Source: Parasponia andersonii (taxonomy: Eukaryota; Streptophyta; Magnoliopsida; Rosales; Cannabaceae). From it: a stretch of DNA of 64,000 nt. The translations under genes were made by a program, and so were the position numbers. Below, one piece after another: positions 46,999 to 58,918 of this stretch. The notes beneath the pieces were generated by a model that was not told where the DNA came from, searched no databases, and worked only from the letters and a program-made list of their open reading frames with translations. The stretch spans positions 298,153-362,152 of the forward strand of contig JXTB01000138.1 in assembly GCA_002914805.1 (NCBI GenBank). The letters are read 5' to 3'. Position 1 is the stretch's first letter, and each line of letters starts with the position of its first letter.

Positions 46999-48105
46999 TG
47001 TCATAACCCAAATCCCGAGTAGTGGCAGAAGGGGAATTTCACTAGAATTGGAAATTCCTTAATTTTTTTTTTTCAAAAAAAAGTATAAGGAATTCCAACC
47101 AGTGAGCATATCCCACAGTTCATAGTCACTAATAAACATAGACTGAAAAATTATTAGAAAAATCAAATTTCAAAAAATTCACTGAGCATAATCATTCACT
47201 CCTCAACATTAAGCTAGTATGGCATATATAGCTTATAGACATATTCAAAGTAAAATACTTAATTTGAATGCTAGCAATATCCATTTATTTAACAAGACTT
47301 AAATACAAGTCTTGTATTCACACTCCTAGCATTACCAATTCTCAAACTACAAATAAAATATAGCTTCTTATTCTGTTTGTTGATCGTCAATATTACACTG
47401 GACACTATCTGTGGAGAAAGTAGGGAGAGTGAGCATAAAATACCCAGTAGGTTACATGATTTCCCTTTTTGGGAGAGTCTTTTTGTAATTCTCAAAACAT
47501 CTGCATAGTTAGTAATACTGGAAAGCATTTCTATAAATATTAAGGATTTAAACTATTTACAAAAACTATGCTAAAAACCAAAACCAAATATCCAGGTAAA
47601 AATATATAAAAGTCTTAATTAAAATAAGCATAATGCACATCACATAAATCAACACATCACATGAGCTCTCATCCTCTCATCACGACTAGAGCAACTTATA
47701 CTACATGTATTGAGTGCTCCCTGCCTGACATCTATCTCTGGAAACTGAAAGGACACCCATGTGACTAATCCTACCGAACTGAAGAGGCATTGAATGCCTA
47801 CGCCTACCGAATGAAAATAGTCAGAAAACAAACCCCGTGCGAGTATACGGGCTCTCACCGAAGACGGGTGTACTAGTCTGCCTACTACAACACCTTGATG
47901 CCTAAGACGACTCTCATGCATGATCATATGAAATGTGCAATATATGGAGTCTCAAACAACCATGCAGTGGTTTAACATTTTAGACATGCTCTGATTTTTA
48001 ATTAAAAATTCATTTTATACTTAAAAATCCAAAAGTACAGTTCCTATGGTTTTACCAAATCTCATATATAAAAACTTGTATAAAATTATATGTAAAATAT
48101 CTAGA
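46999..48105 (-). repeat. 3' LTR of the chromovirus-like element, truncated
   Basis: It matches 51026 onward, starting TGTCATAACCCAAATCCCGA against TGTTACGACCCAAATCCCGA. The match ends at AAAATATCTAGA (48105), after which RNase H sequence begins directly. The other LTR continues past this point (51615) to 53015. Confidence 0.9.
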
Positions 48106-48580
48106 ATATATTCTCGATACAACTCGACCATTTTGCATCTGAACACATCTCAATCCCGTCTTTGAAGCATCGGTATACACTACATAAGGTTCATTACTCT
48201 CAGGAACTATAAGAACAGGTGCAGTTGTCAAACTATGCTTCAATTTCCTGAAAGCTTCTTCAAAATCACTATCCTAAATGAACTTGACATCCTTCCTGGT
48301 CAACTTTGTCAATGGTAATGCAACCCTTGAGAAATTCTGAACAAAACAACGATAATAGCCTGCTAAACCGAGAAAACTTCGTATCTCTGTCATATTCTTT
48401 GGTCTTTCCCACTTTAGAACAGTTTCTACCTTAGTTGGATCGACTGAGATACCTTCTTAAGAAATTATATGCCCCAAGAATTTAACTTCTGACATCTAGA
48501 AGTCACATTTTGATCTTTTGGCATATAATTGTTGACTTCTCAAAACTTTAAGCATTATCCTCAGATGTTTGGCATGATCT
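48052..48580 (-). pseudogene. Reverse transcriptase end and RNase H start, cut by deletion
   Basis: The minus strand reads a thumb region with [19 protein letters not shown], then LKHSLTTAPVLIVPESNEPY and VVYTDASKTGLRCVQMQNGR, the RNase H N-terminus with its first Asp. The reading breaks off at the deletion point near 48105 and stops occur in the RT part. Confidence 0.85.
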
Positions 48581-48582
48581 TC

Positions 48583-49302
48583 CTAAGTCTTGGAATACAC
48601 CAGGATATCATCAATAAAAACAACTACAAAACGATCCAAGTATGGCCTGAAAATCTGATTCATGAGGTCCATAAAATCTGCAGGCACATTCGTCAAACCA
48701 AAAGGTATTACCAGAAACTCAAAGTGACCATAATGAGTTCTGAATGCTGTTTTCAGTATATCTTCCTCTCTTATCTTCAACTGGTGATAACCTGACCTCA
48801 AGTTAATCTTAGAGAAAAATCTTGATCCACCAAGTTGATCAAAAAGCTCATCAATCCTTGGCAAAGTGTACATGTTCTTTATCGTCAGCTGATTTAGCTT
48901 CCTATAGTCCACACATATCCTTAAAATACCGTCAGCTTTCTTGGCAAACAAAATAGGAGTACCCCAAGGAGAAGTACTACTCCGAATGAAACCCTTGGAT
49001 ATCAAATCATCCAATTGTTCCCTTAATTCATTCATCTCTGCAGGAGACATGTGGTAGGCTGGAATAGAAACTGGTTGAGCTCCAGGAACAAGGTTAATAC
49101 AGAACTCGATCTTCCTATCTAGTGGTAGCCCCGGTAAATCCTCAGGAAATACCTCTAGATATTCACTCATCACCGGAATCCATAAGTCCTGATAATTAGT
49201 TCTCATCTTGCCATCAGTGGCAAACAAGTTCCCATAACACTCAAGTTTCTTCCTACCACCCAAACAGGTTTTAAGAACAAGACTTGGTTTCAATGAATTC
49301 AT
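48583..49302 (-). pseudogene. Ty3/gypsy reverse transcriptase, mutated active site
   Basis: A 239-codon open frame with [40 protein letters not shown] and [20 protein letters not shown], then [14 protein letters not shown] with the second and third catalytic Asp. The first catalytic Asp, in the usual FSKIDLRSGYHQ, is Asn here ([12 protein letters not shown]), so the enzyme would be inactive. A stop follows YSKT. Confidence 0.93.
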
Positions 49303-49350
49303 TCGGGCTTAATATATTACGGGTCGCCCATCATCCAGAAAAAGAGTTAC

Positions 49351-49660
49351 TCATTTAGCATAACAATTGATAATAGCTCGATACTTGGATAACCAATCCA
49401 TACCGAGTATTACATCGTATTGTTTCATTGGTAATACAATTAAATCAGCAAGTAATTTTTTACCATCAATCACCACACAACAAGATTTATACACACTAGA
49501 CACATCAGATACACCACCCAAAGGTGTTCCTAAAGTCAAGGCATAATCCAACTCAGAAAATTCTAATCCCAAAAGTTGAACAAACAACAAGGATATGAAT
49601 GAATGAGATGCACCAGTGTCAAACAAAAGACTTGCCCAAGAATATGAAATAAGAACTATA
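49351..49660 (-). pseudogene. Ty3/gypsy aspartic protease
   Basis: It reads LFDTGASHSFIS with the DTG active site, then CCVVIDGKKLLADLIVLPMK and YDVILGMDWLSKYRAIINC, typical of chromovirus proteases. A stop just downstream (near 49349) separates it from reverse transcriptase. Confidence 0.9.
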
Positions 49661-49689
49661 CTGTCAACAACACCTCAGCCAATGTATTC

Positions 49690-50891
49690 ATTGGTACCAT
49701 CAGTTCCAAAAATTGCATAAGCTTGGCCAGTGACTTTTTCTTTTCCCTTATTACCTCTTCCTTATCCAGGACGACTGCTGCTAGATCAGGACCACTGCTA
49801 CTATATCCATGCCCTCCTTGACTCCCTGAAGCTTGAGGAGTCTAGAAATTCTGAGTATAACCCTGGGGGCGGTACTGGTGCTGGTAAAGTGGTAGAGATG
49901 AAAAAACCTAGGAAACACCCTGAGATTGTTGTGACCTAACTTGAGTGTTCTGGGGAGATACTGAACCAGAATAACTTCCAAGTGGTCCTCCCTGAGAAAG
50001 AGGGGATTTCTGCAGACATTTTGGGCACTCATTCCCCTTATAGCCTTGTTGACCACAGTGGTAACACGTATAGGGACTAAACCTTTTATTACCTACTGAA
50101 CCACAGCTAGTATAGCTTCCGCTGTTAGGTGAATCTTGAGCAGACCACTGTCCTTGGTTTCTCTTGTTCACTTTTCTCTCGTTGCTTTTATTCTTTCTTA
50201 CGCCCTGCTCATTTTCTACAACTTCAGCTCATTGAGTAGCTAACACTACTTCAGAAAGAGTGGCAAACGAGTGAATAGCAATACAATTGTGGATGTTTCG
50301 ATTCAGACCATTCTTGAATTTTGTAATTCGGTAAGTGTCACTCACCACTGGGCTAAGGGCAAGGCTTGCTAATTCTGTGTACTCCATCACGTATTGGTTT
50401 ACTGTTCTATTCCCCTGAATAAGTCTCTCAAAATGACCAACCACTTCAGCTTGTTGATCATCATTTGCATAATACGCTTTGAAAAGTCTCTCAAATTCTT
50501 CCCATGTTACGCCTTCTACATTTTGCATAACCTCAATTATCTCCCATCAATGGATAGCATTTCCCATCAAGCAAGAGATAGCAAACACAGCCCAGAACTC
50601 TCTAGGAGTACCCAGGATCCGAAAGTGTCATGTCATCTCACGTAACCATGCATTGGCAACTAATGGGTCTGGGGTTCTATCATACTGTCTAGGCTGAAGG
50701 CACATAAACTTCTGAAGATGATTAGCTTGATCGGGTTGACGCTCTTGCTGTGGTTGAGGTTGAGGCTGAAGGTTAAAACCTTGCATCTCAAGAGAAGCAT
50801 GACTCATTGCTTCGAAAAATTGGTTGAAGTCTTATGGAATTGAAGGAGGCTCGGCACCAGGTTAGTGCCTCGGAGCTCTCCTAGGAGGCAT
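49690..50891 (-). pseudogene. Ty3/gypsy gag with altered zinc knuckle
   Basis: A start at 50889-50891 opens MPPRRAPRH and a stop follows at once. Downstream PDPLVANAWLREM, GVTWEEFERLFKAYYANDDQ and MEYTELASLALSPVVSDTYR mark the capsid. The nucleocapsid reads CYHCGQQGYKGNEC, in which the His of CCHC is Tyr. Several further stops break the frame. Confidence 0.88.
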
Positions 50892-51000
50892 CTTTGAAAA
50901 TCTGAAATGATATACCAAACTATTAGTGAGGCAATGATGTATATCGTCATAAAAATAATTTCAATCTAGTTTAGTGGTGCTATATCCGAGGTATTTAAAA

Positions 51001-51018
51001 CTCAAAGTTCTGATACCA
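51001..51018 (-). promoter_or_regulatory. Primer binding site (initiator tRNA-Met)
   Basis: The minus strand reads TGGTATCAGAACTTTGAG eight bases from the LTR end; the first ten bases match the initiator tRNA-Met complement. Confidence 0.8.
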
Positions 51019-51025
51019 CAATTTC

Positions 51026-53015
51026 TGTTACGACCCAAATCCCGAGGTAGTGGCAGAAGGGGAATTTCACTAGAATCAAAAATTCCTTAGTGTTTTTTTA
51101 AACAAAAGTATAGGGAATTCTAACCAGTAGACCTATCCCATAGTTCATAGTCACCAATAAACACAGACTGAAAAATTATTAGAAAAANNNNNNNNNNNNN
51201 NNNNNNNNNNNNNNNNNNNNNNNNNNNNNNNNNNNNNNNNNNNNNNNNNNNNNNNNNNNNNNNNNNNNNNNNNNNNNNNNNNNNNNNNNNNNNNNNNNNN
51301 NNNNNNNNNNNNNNNNNNNNNNNNNNNNNNNNNNNNNNNNNNNNNNNNNNNNNNNNNNNNNNNNNNNNNNNNNNNNNNNNNNNNNNNNNNNNNNNNNNNN
51401 NNNNNNNNNNNNNNNNNNNNNNNNNNNNNNNNNNNNNNNNNNNNNNNNNNNNNNNNNNNNNNNNNNNNNNNNNNNNNNNNNNNNNNNNNNNNNNNNNNNN
51501 TGATTTTTAATTAAAAATTCATTTTATACTTAAAAATCCAAAAGTACAGTTCCTATGGTTTTACCAAATCTCATATATAAAAACTTGTATAAAATCATAT
51601 GTAAAATATCTAGAGCAGTCCACAATGCTTCACAAATTCATAGTTCATTAAAATAACTATTCAAATAATTCAATTTAATAAAATCACAAAATTTCATTTT
51701 TCAGATTAAATTCTAATTTTAATGAAAATAATTGAAAACAAGGAAATTGAATCCTCTATCTCGAAATAGTAGTTATGCTGAGCTAACGATGCTAGAAATA
51801 TCCTTAATTGATCATCCAGCTGTTCAGATAGTCGTTCTCGAATCTCGTTACATTCACTTAAAAAGTTGACTTTTCAAACGGAGTCTCGGATTAAGAAATA
51901 GAGGTCACTACTGAATTCAAAACACCCAAAATCATTGGGTTAGATATAAAGTTCGTCGAAAACGGGTCCCGGTGCGAAACCGGCCGATGGTATGTAAAAC
52001 GGTGTAATTCACGAGCTATTTTCTCGATTTTCGTGCAATTTCAGAAAATAGTGGTATTTTATATCAAAATTCATGTTCCGATCTCACTGAGTCCAAATTC
52101 GAAGTCAGAACTCAGTTTCTAGGTCCCGAACATTAAATAGGCTCAAAAATCCGAAAACTATAGAACTACCACATTTTGAAAATAATTAGAAAAATACCAC
52201 ATTTTCATTCCGATAATTATCGATCTTCCGTTTACTGTTTTAACACTTCAAAATCATGAAATTTCATGTTTCAAACTCCTCTTTCACGTGGTAAAATTTT
52301 GTAGGGATAAATAACTCAATTCCGAAATAATTACGAAAATACCATAAAAATTAAGTATTATAAAATTGCTACAGTAGTCAACTTCTCACCGGAGCCGAGA
52401 GTTGTAGGAAATGAAAGCTGGAGTCGAGACGAGTTGAACAGTAGTAGTGGTGAGGTGATCGGACGTCGGAGGAGGAAACGGCGGACGATTTTCCGTTCCG
52501 ATGGCGCGACCTTCGGAGTGCTTTTTCTCTCGCGAGGGACGGCGGCACCGGACATAGCTTCACCAGCGTCTTCTGGTCACGGCAGGCGGGGGAGTCGCAC
52601 AGCGGCGGCTGGTGGCTCGGCGAATGAACAGTAACAGAGAGGTGTTTTGGGGGACCTTGGTGAAGAAGAAGAGAGAGTTGGGGGAGTTATATGCAATTTT
52701 CGGAAACTGTAGTAGGGGGACACGTGACGTAATCTAGTTTGACCGAAAAAAACTTTCTGAAATTCTACTTTGGCTATAAATTTTAAAAAGTTTCTTTCAC
52801 TTTAGTCCCTCCTTAATTACACTTTTGTCCCCGGTTGTAATTTTTTTTTTCACTTTTACTCCAAATGCACCTAGACAAAATCAATACACCTAGACTTTAT
52901 TTTGTCTAGGTTCAACACCAATAATTTAATTTTAAATAATTCAAAAATGTAGAATTATCAAAATATCTTTGAATTAAAATTACTTAATTACCCTTACAAA
53001 ATTTAGGATTTTACA
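51026..53015 (-). repeat. 5' LTR of the chromovirus-like element (~1990 bp, with gap)
   Basis: On the minus strand it starts TGTAAAATCCTAAATTTTG at 53015 and ends GGTCGTAACA at 51026. It includes a GC-rich part (52430-52620) unlike the surrounding DNA and a run of 314 N. ORFs in the GC-rich part have no recognisable domain. Confidence 0.9.
51187..51500. other. Assembly gap (314 N)
   Basis: Unresolved bases inside the 5' LTR of the chromovirus-like element. The other LTR carries the equivalent sequence, so repeat collapse is the likely cause. Confidence 1.
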
Positions 53016-53020
53016 ATAAT

Positions 53021-55637
53021 ACTAAGAAGAATATCAGCTCCTGGATCAATAAATAAATAAATAAAAGTCAGCTCGCACTTGCCTGCTATATATAATCAAA
53101 TTTCGTCCTAGTACTTCCAATTAATCATTAAAGCTCCATTTATAGATACAAATAATATTTTTGTAAATGGTACATTTTTTGCTAGGCTATAATCAAACTG
53201 TACAAGTAATGTTTGTTATAATTACCATGCTCTCCTTCGCCGCCATCTTTTTTTTTTTTCCTTTTAATTTATCTCCTAGCTAGCTCATCACTGTATGTTC
53301 GCGGTGCATATCTCGTTAATTAGGAAAAATATAATGTTTCGCAGCCTTCAACACACTGATCTGACTTTAATATTGAAAAAAGGGGGGAAAAAAAAAAAAC
53401 TCTGGCAAAGAACTTTCTTCAACTAAGTCGTTCGTATCGTTGAGAGTGAAGTGTACAATCAAAGTTTGGTCCTTATAGAAAGTTATTATATAATAAATTA
53501 TAAATAAATAAATAATGGTGCCAAATGCGAAACTTCTCTATCTTTTTTGGCGATGAATGATAAAAAAGGTAGGTATGTCAAGCTTAGGAGTAGAAAGCTA
53601 GCCCTACAATGATGCTACATTAATTTGAAGCATGTTTAAATATTGTAGGGTCAAATTAAGGCAGAGCTTAATTTCCAATACGGAAATGGCTACATATATT
53701 TTCAAACTACTACGAAAATTAAACTACAATATTAATTCCCCGTTGTTATACCTTTCATCTAGATATTCCGGAAACCCTTTTCCCACAATTTCTTAATTAA
53801 AACAAACATATTCAAATAATAAAAGTATAATGATGAAATGGAGTGATGTAGATATCCATATCTATCGATTACCATAGAAAGACATAACTGCTTTTTAAGA
53901 CATCCAGGGTTTGGCTTTCAATTGAGCTTAAAGGACAGAATACAATATTAATCGAATATTACTAATATAGTTTTTCAGTTTGTTTTTAATTAAATATAAA
54001 TTTAATTTAATACTTGCTAAGCCCTTATCCTTAAGATAATCTTTTTTAAAACAACGTGATTTGTTAATAAGATTAAACCACGTGCTTGAATTATTAATTA
54101 ATTCTGAAGTTCCAACCCATTTCAGGACCAGAATTAGATTCCCCCAGAACGTACAAAAACTATTATAATTTTTTTAAGATATACAAAGCGATCGATGATA
54201 TTGCTTATACATATAATATATTGGATATATCGATATAAATAACTTGGCATTAGCGCAACTTGGTTTAATTTATTTCTAAATGTATAATAAAGGGTTTAGC
54301 ACAAAGGAGAAACAAAACAAAAAAATAAAGACAAATAATTGAAAAGAAAAGAAAACGTACGAAATTTGGGTTTTCAACCGGCCCTACTTAACATATGAAA
54401 AATGGAAATATTAGAATAAAGTGTTAATGCAGCTGCAATTATCACATGCGGTGTCCTTTAAAAAACATATACAAAAATGAAAAAAAAAAGTAGAATCACA
54501 AATGAATATATGATATTCCACCAAATGGAGAACCCGTACAAATGATCATGAGTACATGACATCACGTCCAGTGTACCATTATCATTGTATAAATGGAAGC
54601 TATATTATAACATATTGATATGCCAAATATATGAATATTTCTGCCACTTTATCAAATACTCATGAAATCAATTTTTTAAATTAATTAAGATAATTTCGCA
54701 ATGAAAATAATTTCTTCCTATGCTAATTTAGCGATTTAACCTAATAAAAAAAAGATACTATCCAAAGAAAAGGGTGATTCTATCCCCAAAAAAAAATAGT
54801 GGACATCATCTATATTTATTCTTCTCTCCCTAGGCCTCATTCTGATATATAAATTATATTATTCTGGAACTATTTTTCACTTATATTACATTTAAGTACA
54901 AAAGTTACTTTTAATGTCCAAAAAAAAAAAATACAAAGTTACTGAAAATTATTTCCATACATATTTCTTAATTACTACAAAGATATGTATAAAAAATTTA
55001 AACATTGTATTATTTTCCTTTCTTTTTCTTCCGCGTTTTTCTCTGAACTGTTACTCGGAACCTTTTAATTTCTTGTACTGTAACCACAATTCTCTTATAT
55101 CTTATTATCTGGAAGTGGAAAGTAATAATATGCTATCGAGTTTAAATGGTATTATTTTGGATGTGAGCATTAAAAAGTAAAATGGCTGTGAAAATTTTCT
55201 TCATAACGTTGACCTTCTCTAAAATTTTTCCCCATTTTAAGAAATGAGAATTTTAATTTCCGGTCGCATAGATTAATATAATTACTCATTATCATCTAAT
55301 TAATCTTATCATGCAAATTGGTTTTTAACGTTATTGGGAGTTACAAATCAAGTCTCCTAACTTCTTGTTTGCAATATTGATTAATTAGTAGGTAATATAA
55401 ATAGCTCACCAATATGACCAATATTAAAGAGATAAATAAAGTAACTAGTCAAATAAGTCTCTACTGGTCCCTACCCCTTTCTTTTCCATAAAAAAATGAC
55501 TCAACAATAAATAAAGTGGTTTTTTTTTTAAGAATCAATAAAGTGGCAATTGTATAATTTATCTTAATATTTTATACTAAAAAAAGTAATTTGAAAGAGT
55601 ACTATTGAATTCAATAGTACAAAAAAGGAAATGAAAG
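53021..55637. other. Intergenic DNA
   Basis: AT-rich, no gene recognised. A 22-base perfect palindrome, GTACTATTGAA and its complement, lies at 55599-55620 just before the next LTR. Confidence 0.5.
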
Positions 55638-56366
55638 TGTGGGGTCTATTTTTGTAATGTGTGTCACGAAACACAGCTAAACAGGTGAAAAAGAACAGCA
55701 AGCTCAATACAGGCCTTAAAAAATACAATTTAAATATCACGTGAGCTTCGCATGAAGTAGTACGGGCCTGCTAAGTAACACAAATAAAAGTTGACCCTCG
55801 TCTCCGGTTCGTATCGAGTAGGTTCAGCTGATCCTATACCTCTCCTCGTGATTTGAAAGGTCAAAGGCTACTAGGATCTTCTATCGAATTATCTTTATAA
55901 GTAACGCTAAGTTTTGGACTCACAGACAGACAGAGTATTCAATGTAGCATCGTGATCATCACATGTATCAGCTGAACTACCTTAACAGTATAACAGAAAT
56001 CACGATCTTGTCTCTTCTTGACATGTACTAGAGGAATTTGGAGAAAGTAAATCATGTCAACTCAAAAGAGATTATAGCATCCATAATTTACAATTTCTAG
56101 AATAGATAATGATGGAAAGAGATAATTAATCTGAGAATTAAAAGCCATAAGGTTCTTAATTCCAGGGATATAAATATTACACATAATTTTCAGTAAGAGA
56201 TATAGACAATTTCTCTTTACTATTTAGTTCTAATAAAAATGAATCTAACTTAAACATCAGAGAGTCTTGTAGGTGGTCATCCTCATCTTCTTGTTTTGGT
56301 CTAAATGCATAGTTAACTTAAAGTAATAAGAATATATAGACAGTTAGTGGAAACAATCTTAATAGT
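55638..56366 (+). repeat. 5' LTR of the second Tat-like element
   Basis: It starts TGTGGGGTCTATT, paralleling TGTGGGACCCGTT of the first Tat LTR. Near its end AACTTAAACATCAGAGAGTC and TTGTAGGTGGTCATCC match the corresponding part of that LTR (near 6913-6950). The right end is set just before the primer region and is accurate to a few bases. Confidence 0.75.
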
Positions 56367-56390
56367 TTGGTGCCCTCCGTGAGAAAGCAC
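56366..56390 (+). promoter_or_regulatory. Primer-site region of the second Tat-like element
   Basis: TTTGGTGCCCTCCGTGAGAA follows the LTR and resembles the TTTGGCGCC...GTGGGAA consensus seen after Tat 5' LTRs. The primer tRNA is not identified. Confidence 0.65.
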
Positions 56391-56456
56391 ACGAGAAAAA
56401 GAGTTTAAAGTTTCATGTTAATGCTTTTCCTTGAACAAAAAACCGTACGATATTAG

Positions 56457-57302
56457 ATGGCACCTTTGAGAATGACGATAAGAAGCATACGGCCTGAGGC
56501 TGAAGAAAGCCCTAAGGAGACGTAGCTCAGCTTAGAGCAAAAGCTAGACCAAATGTTTGCCATCCCAACAGAAGCAAACAAAAAGACAGAGATAGCTTAT
56601 AAGGCCATTTTGGGACTTAAAGAACAAGGTTGCTGAAGTCCGCAGAGATAATGTCTGTCTCGAAGAAATACTAGCAAGTGAAGCCAAAAGTGAACAAAAG
56701 GACAACTTTGATGAAGACGTCCAGTAGGAATTTAGAGAGCAACACATCCTAATAAGAGAGGAAATTCATACACCAGCTAGATCGCAAATGCTAGGGGAGC
56801 AACAAAGTCATGTGAGTCCCTCCTAGATGGAAGCAATGGTGGATAGATAATACCAAAAACCCCCTACTAATGCACCTTCTGATTGGAAGCGAAAAATAAT
56901 GGTAGAACTTAGCAAAAGATTCTACCCCACCATGGCCAGACCCCTACGGACTTAGCATAACAGGTCGTATGGGGAATCAATCGAACAACCTTTGCTGATT
57001 GAATTTAGCTAGAGCCCAAACTGGAAGATTTCATGGCTCCAACATTCAAGCCATTCGAAGGAAAGATAGGTCATCTTAACTACATCTACCAGTTCCAGTA
57101 GAAGATGACTTTGGAAACTAAAAATAAGGCCATAGTTTGTAAGGTCTTCTCCACAACATTGGTTGTGCCAACTTTATCATGGTTTAGACAGCCCCCAGAA
57201 AGATCTATAAACAGTTTGAAGACTTTTGCATACTCTTCCTGAAACAATACGTTAATGCCAAGAGGCAGCAGAAGACTATATGTACCATCCTCCATTTTCT
57301 TA
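56457..57302 (+). pseudogene. Tat-like gag, first part
   Basis: An ATG at 56457 opens MAPLRMTIRSIRPEAEESPK with a stop soon after. Near 57030 the capsid core appears: FMAPTFKPFEGKIGHLNYIY, KAIVCKVFSTTLVVPTLSWF and ERSINSLKTFAY, then RQQKTICTI before the break. Several in-frame stops are present. The domain continues at 61085. Confidence 0.8.
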
Positions 57303-57356
57303 CACGTATATAATGATATTTGTATAAATATTTAGTGAGATCGGGAGACGCTACTT

Positions 57357-58814
57357 GATAACTCTATAAATATAGAGTTATTTGGTATGTTTTTGAGTCT
57401 TAGGATAATTGTTTTAAAGGATAAAATTGTCTAGTTTAGGTGTTTTTCTTTATTTTATTTTGGTCTGTAGTGTTTTTGATGTTAAAAATCTAATACAGTC
57501 AATATCTATTTTATTTCTATTAATTTCTAGTAGAAATGCTGAATTTAGGACTTGAGTTCTGATGAATTTAAATGGCAGCAGCTTTGAAGGAAGGCTGAAC
57601 TTAAGTCAAGACTAGAAGTAACTTTGTTGCAGCAACGCGCCGGAGTAATACTGAACAGCATAATTCTTTTTCCAGCTAGCATCTTTTATGCACAGTTGGT
57701 GCTGACAGCTAATATCAAATACCAGCTAAGGGAAATGAAACAAAAGTGGTCCTTACTCCATATTTGGCAGACACGTGTGTTAGGGTACCTTACCTACTCT
57801 AATATAAAAGGAAAGTGTATTGTAGGAAGAAGTGGTGGCGGCTGAGCAGGGAGAAAAATACGGAAAAGGAAAGAAAGAGAGGAGGATAGTACATAGAAGA
57901 AAGGTTGAAGGAGAGGGAGTACTAGCAGCAGGGAGCTCGAATTACCATTATTCAGCTAGACTTTTCCTTACTTTTTTAATCTTCTTTGTATTTATTTTCT
58001 TTTCTTTTCTTGGATTTTCTGTAATCTATGGAATACTTTGGGCTGATGATTTTTGAGCCTTAGAACATGAGCTAAGTTTTTCTTAGTTGGGATTAAGATG
58101 AATCTAAGGTTGTAATGACTGGTTAAGTGTTGTTTTGATGTTTATGGAAATTTTTTCTAGTTCATTCAAGTGAGCTTAGTTACTAATTCCTATTATTACT
58201 TGGCCACCAATATTTAGGACAAATAAATTAGGATTAAAACTGGAAAGGTTAATCTTAATTGGATCTAGCTTGAATGATGCATGTTTCAATCATCTTCTTG
58301 GTAGATCTTTGAATTAGTAATGGTATAGGAATATATTGTTACCATGTATAACTCAATGAAAATTGATACTATAAATGGTGTTTTGAGAGCTGGGTTGGTA
58401 TAGGAATATGTAAATCTGGTTTGAAAAACTTAAAACACAATAAATTCGGAAGATTATTATGTGCTGATTGAATTTTCAGTTCACTGGAGTGATTTTACCA
58501 TAAGCGTTGCTGTAGCAATTAAACCCAGATTTGCAACTGAGGAGGATTCAATAATCCCATCTTAAATCCACCACTGGTTGACATTTAATTGATATTTTGC
58601 GTTACCTTCTGTTTGGTATTTACATTTTTGTCAGCATTCTTTAGTTTTTACCACTTACTTGCAAATTTCTGTTTCTTATTTCTTAAAACTATATAGTTTG
58701 ACATTTAGCGTTTACAAATAACTTGGCAAGCAATCCCTGTGGAGACGATACTTAACTTACTACTGTATTACTTGTTCGACACGTGCACTTGCGTAGTAAT
58801 TATAAAATTCGCAA
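57357..58814 (+). mobile_element. LTR of an Athila-like Ty3/gypsy element nested in gag
   Basis: It starts TGATAACTCTATAAATATAG and runs to just before a tRNA-Asp primer site at 58823. A length near 1.46 kb and the primer type fit Athila/Tat elements. No second copy of this LTR is in the window, so its borders are approximate. ORFs inside it show no domain. Confidence 0.65.
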
Positions 58815-58822
58815 TAAGTTTT

Positions 58823-58841
58823 TGGCGCCATTGTCGGGGAT
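58823..58841 (+). promoter_or_regulatory. Primer binding site (tRNA-Asp)
   Basis: TGGCGCCATTGTCGGGGAT differs at two places from the complement of the plant tRNA-Asp 3' end (TGGCGCCGTTGCCGGGGAT), the primer used by Athila-type elements. Confidence 0.8.
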
Positions 58842-58918
58842 TGAGAGAACTTAAGTTATTTGTAGAAACTAATTTGTTTTTCTTGTCATTGTTTGTTTTT
58901 GTTGTTTATCTTTTTAAG

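Larger units (their letters stand above)
46999..53015 (-). mobile_element. Chromovirus-like Ty3/gypsy element, internally deleted
   Basis: A perfect target duplication ATAAT flanks it (46994-46998 and 53016-53020). The 5' LTR is on the right (51026-53015) and the truncated 3' LTR on the left (46999-~48105). In minus order it carries a primer site, gag, protease, reverse transcriptase and the first part of RNase H. The RNase H end, integrase and the U3 half of the 3' LTR are missing in one deletion ending near 48105. Long LTRs and the RT sequence suggest a del/Tekay-like lineage, but no chromodomain remains to prove it. Confidence 0.9.

Noticed and set aside
52358-52634. GC-rich ORFs near 52.4-52.6 kb as a host gene
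   Set aside because: They lie within the 5' LTR (51026-53015), lack domains, and several frames are open at once because of base composition.
57624-58056. Two plus-strand ORFs as a host gene
   Set aside because: They are inside the Athila-like LTR, show no domain, and end with AT-rich composition.
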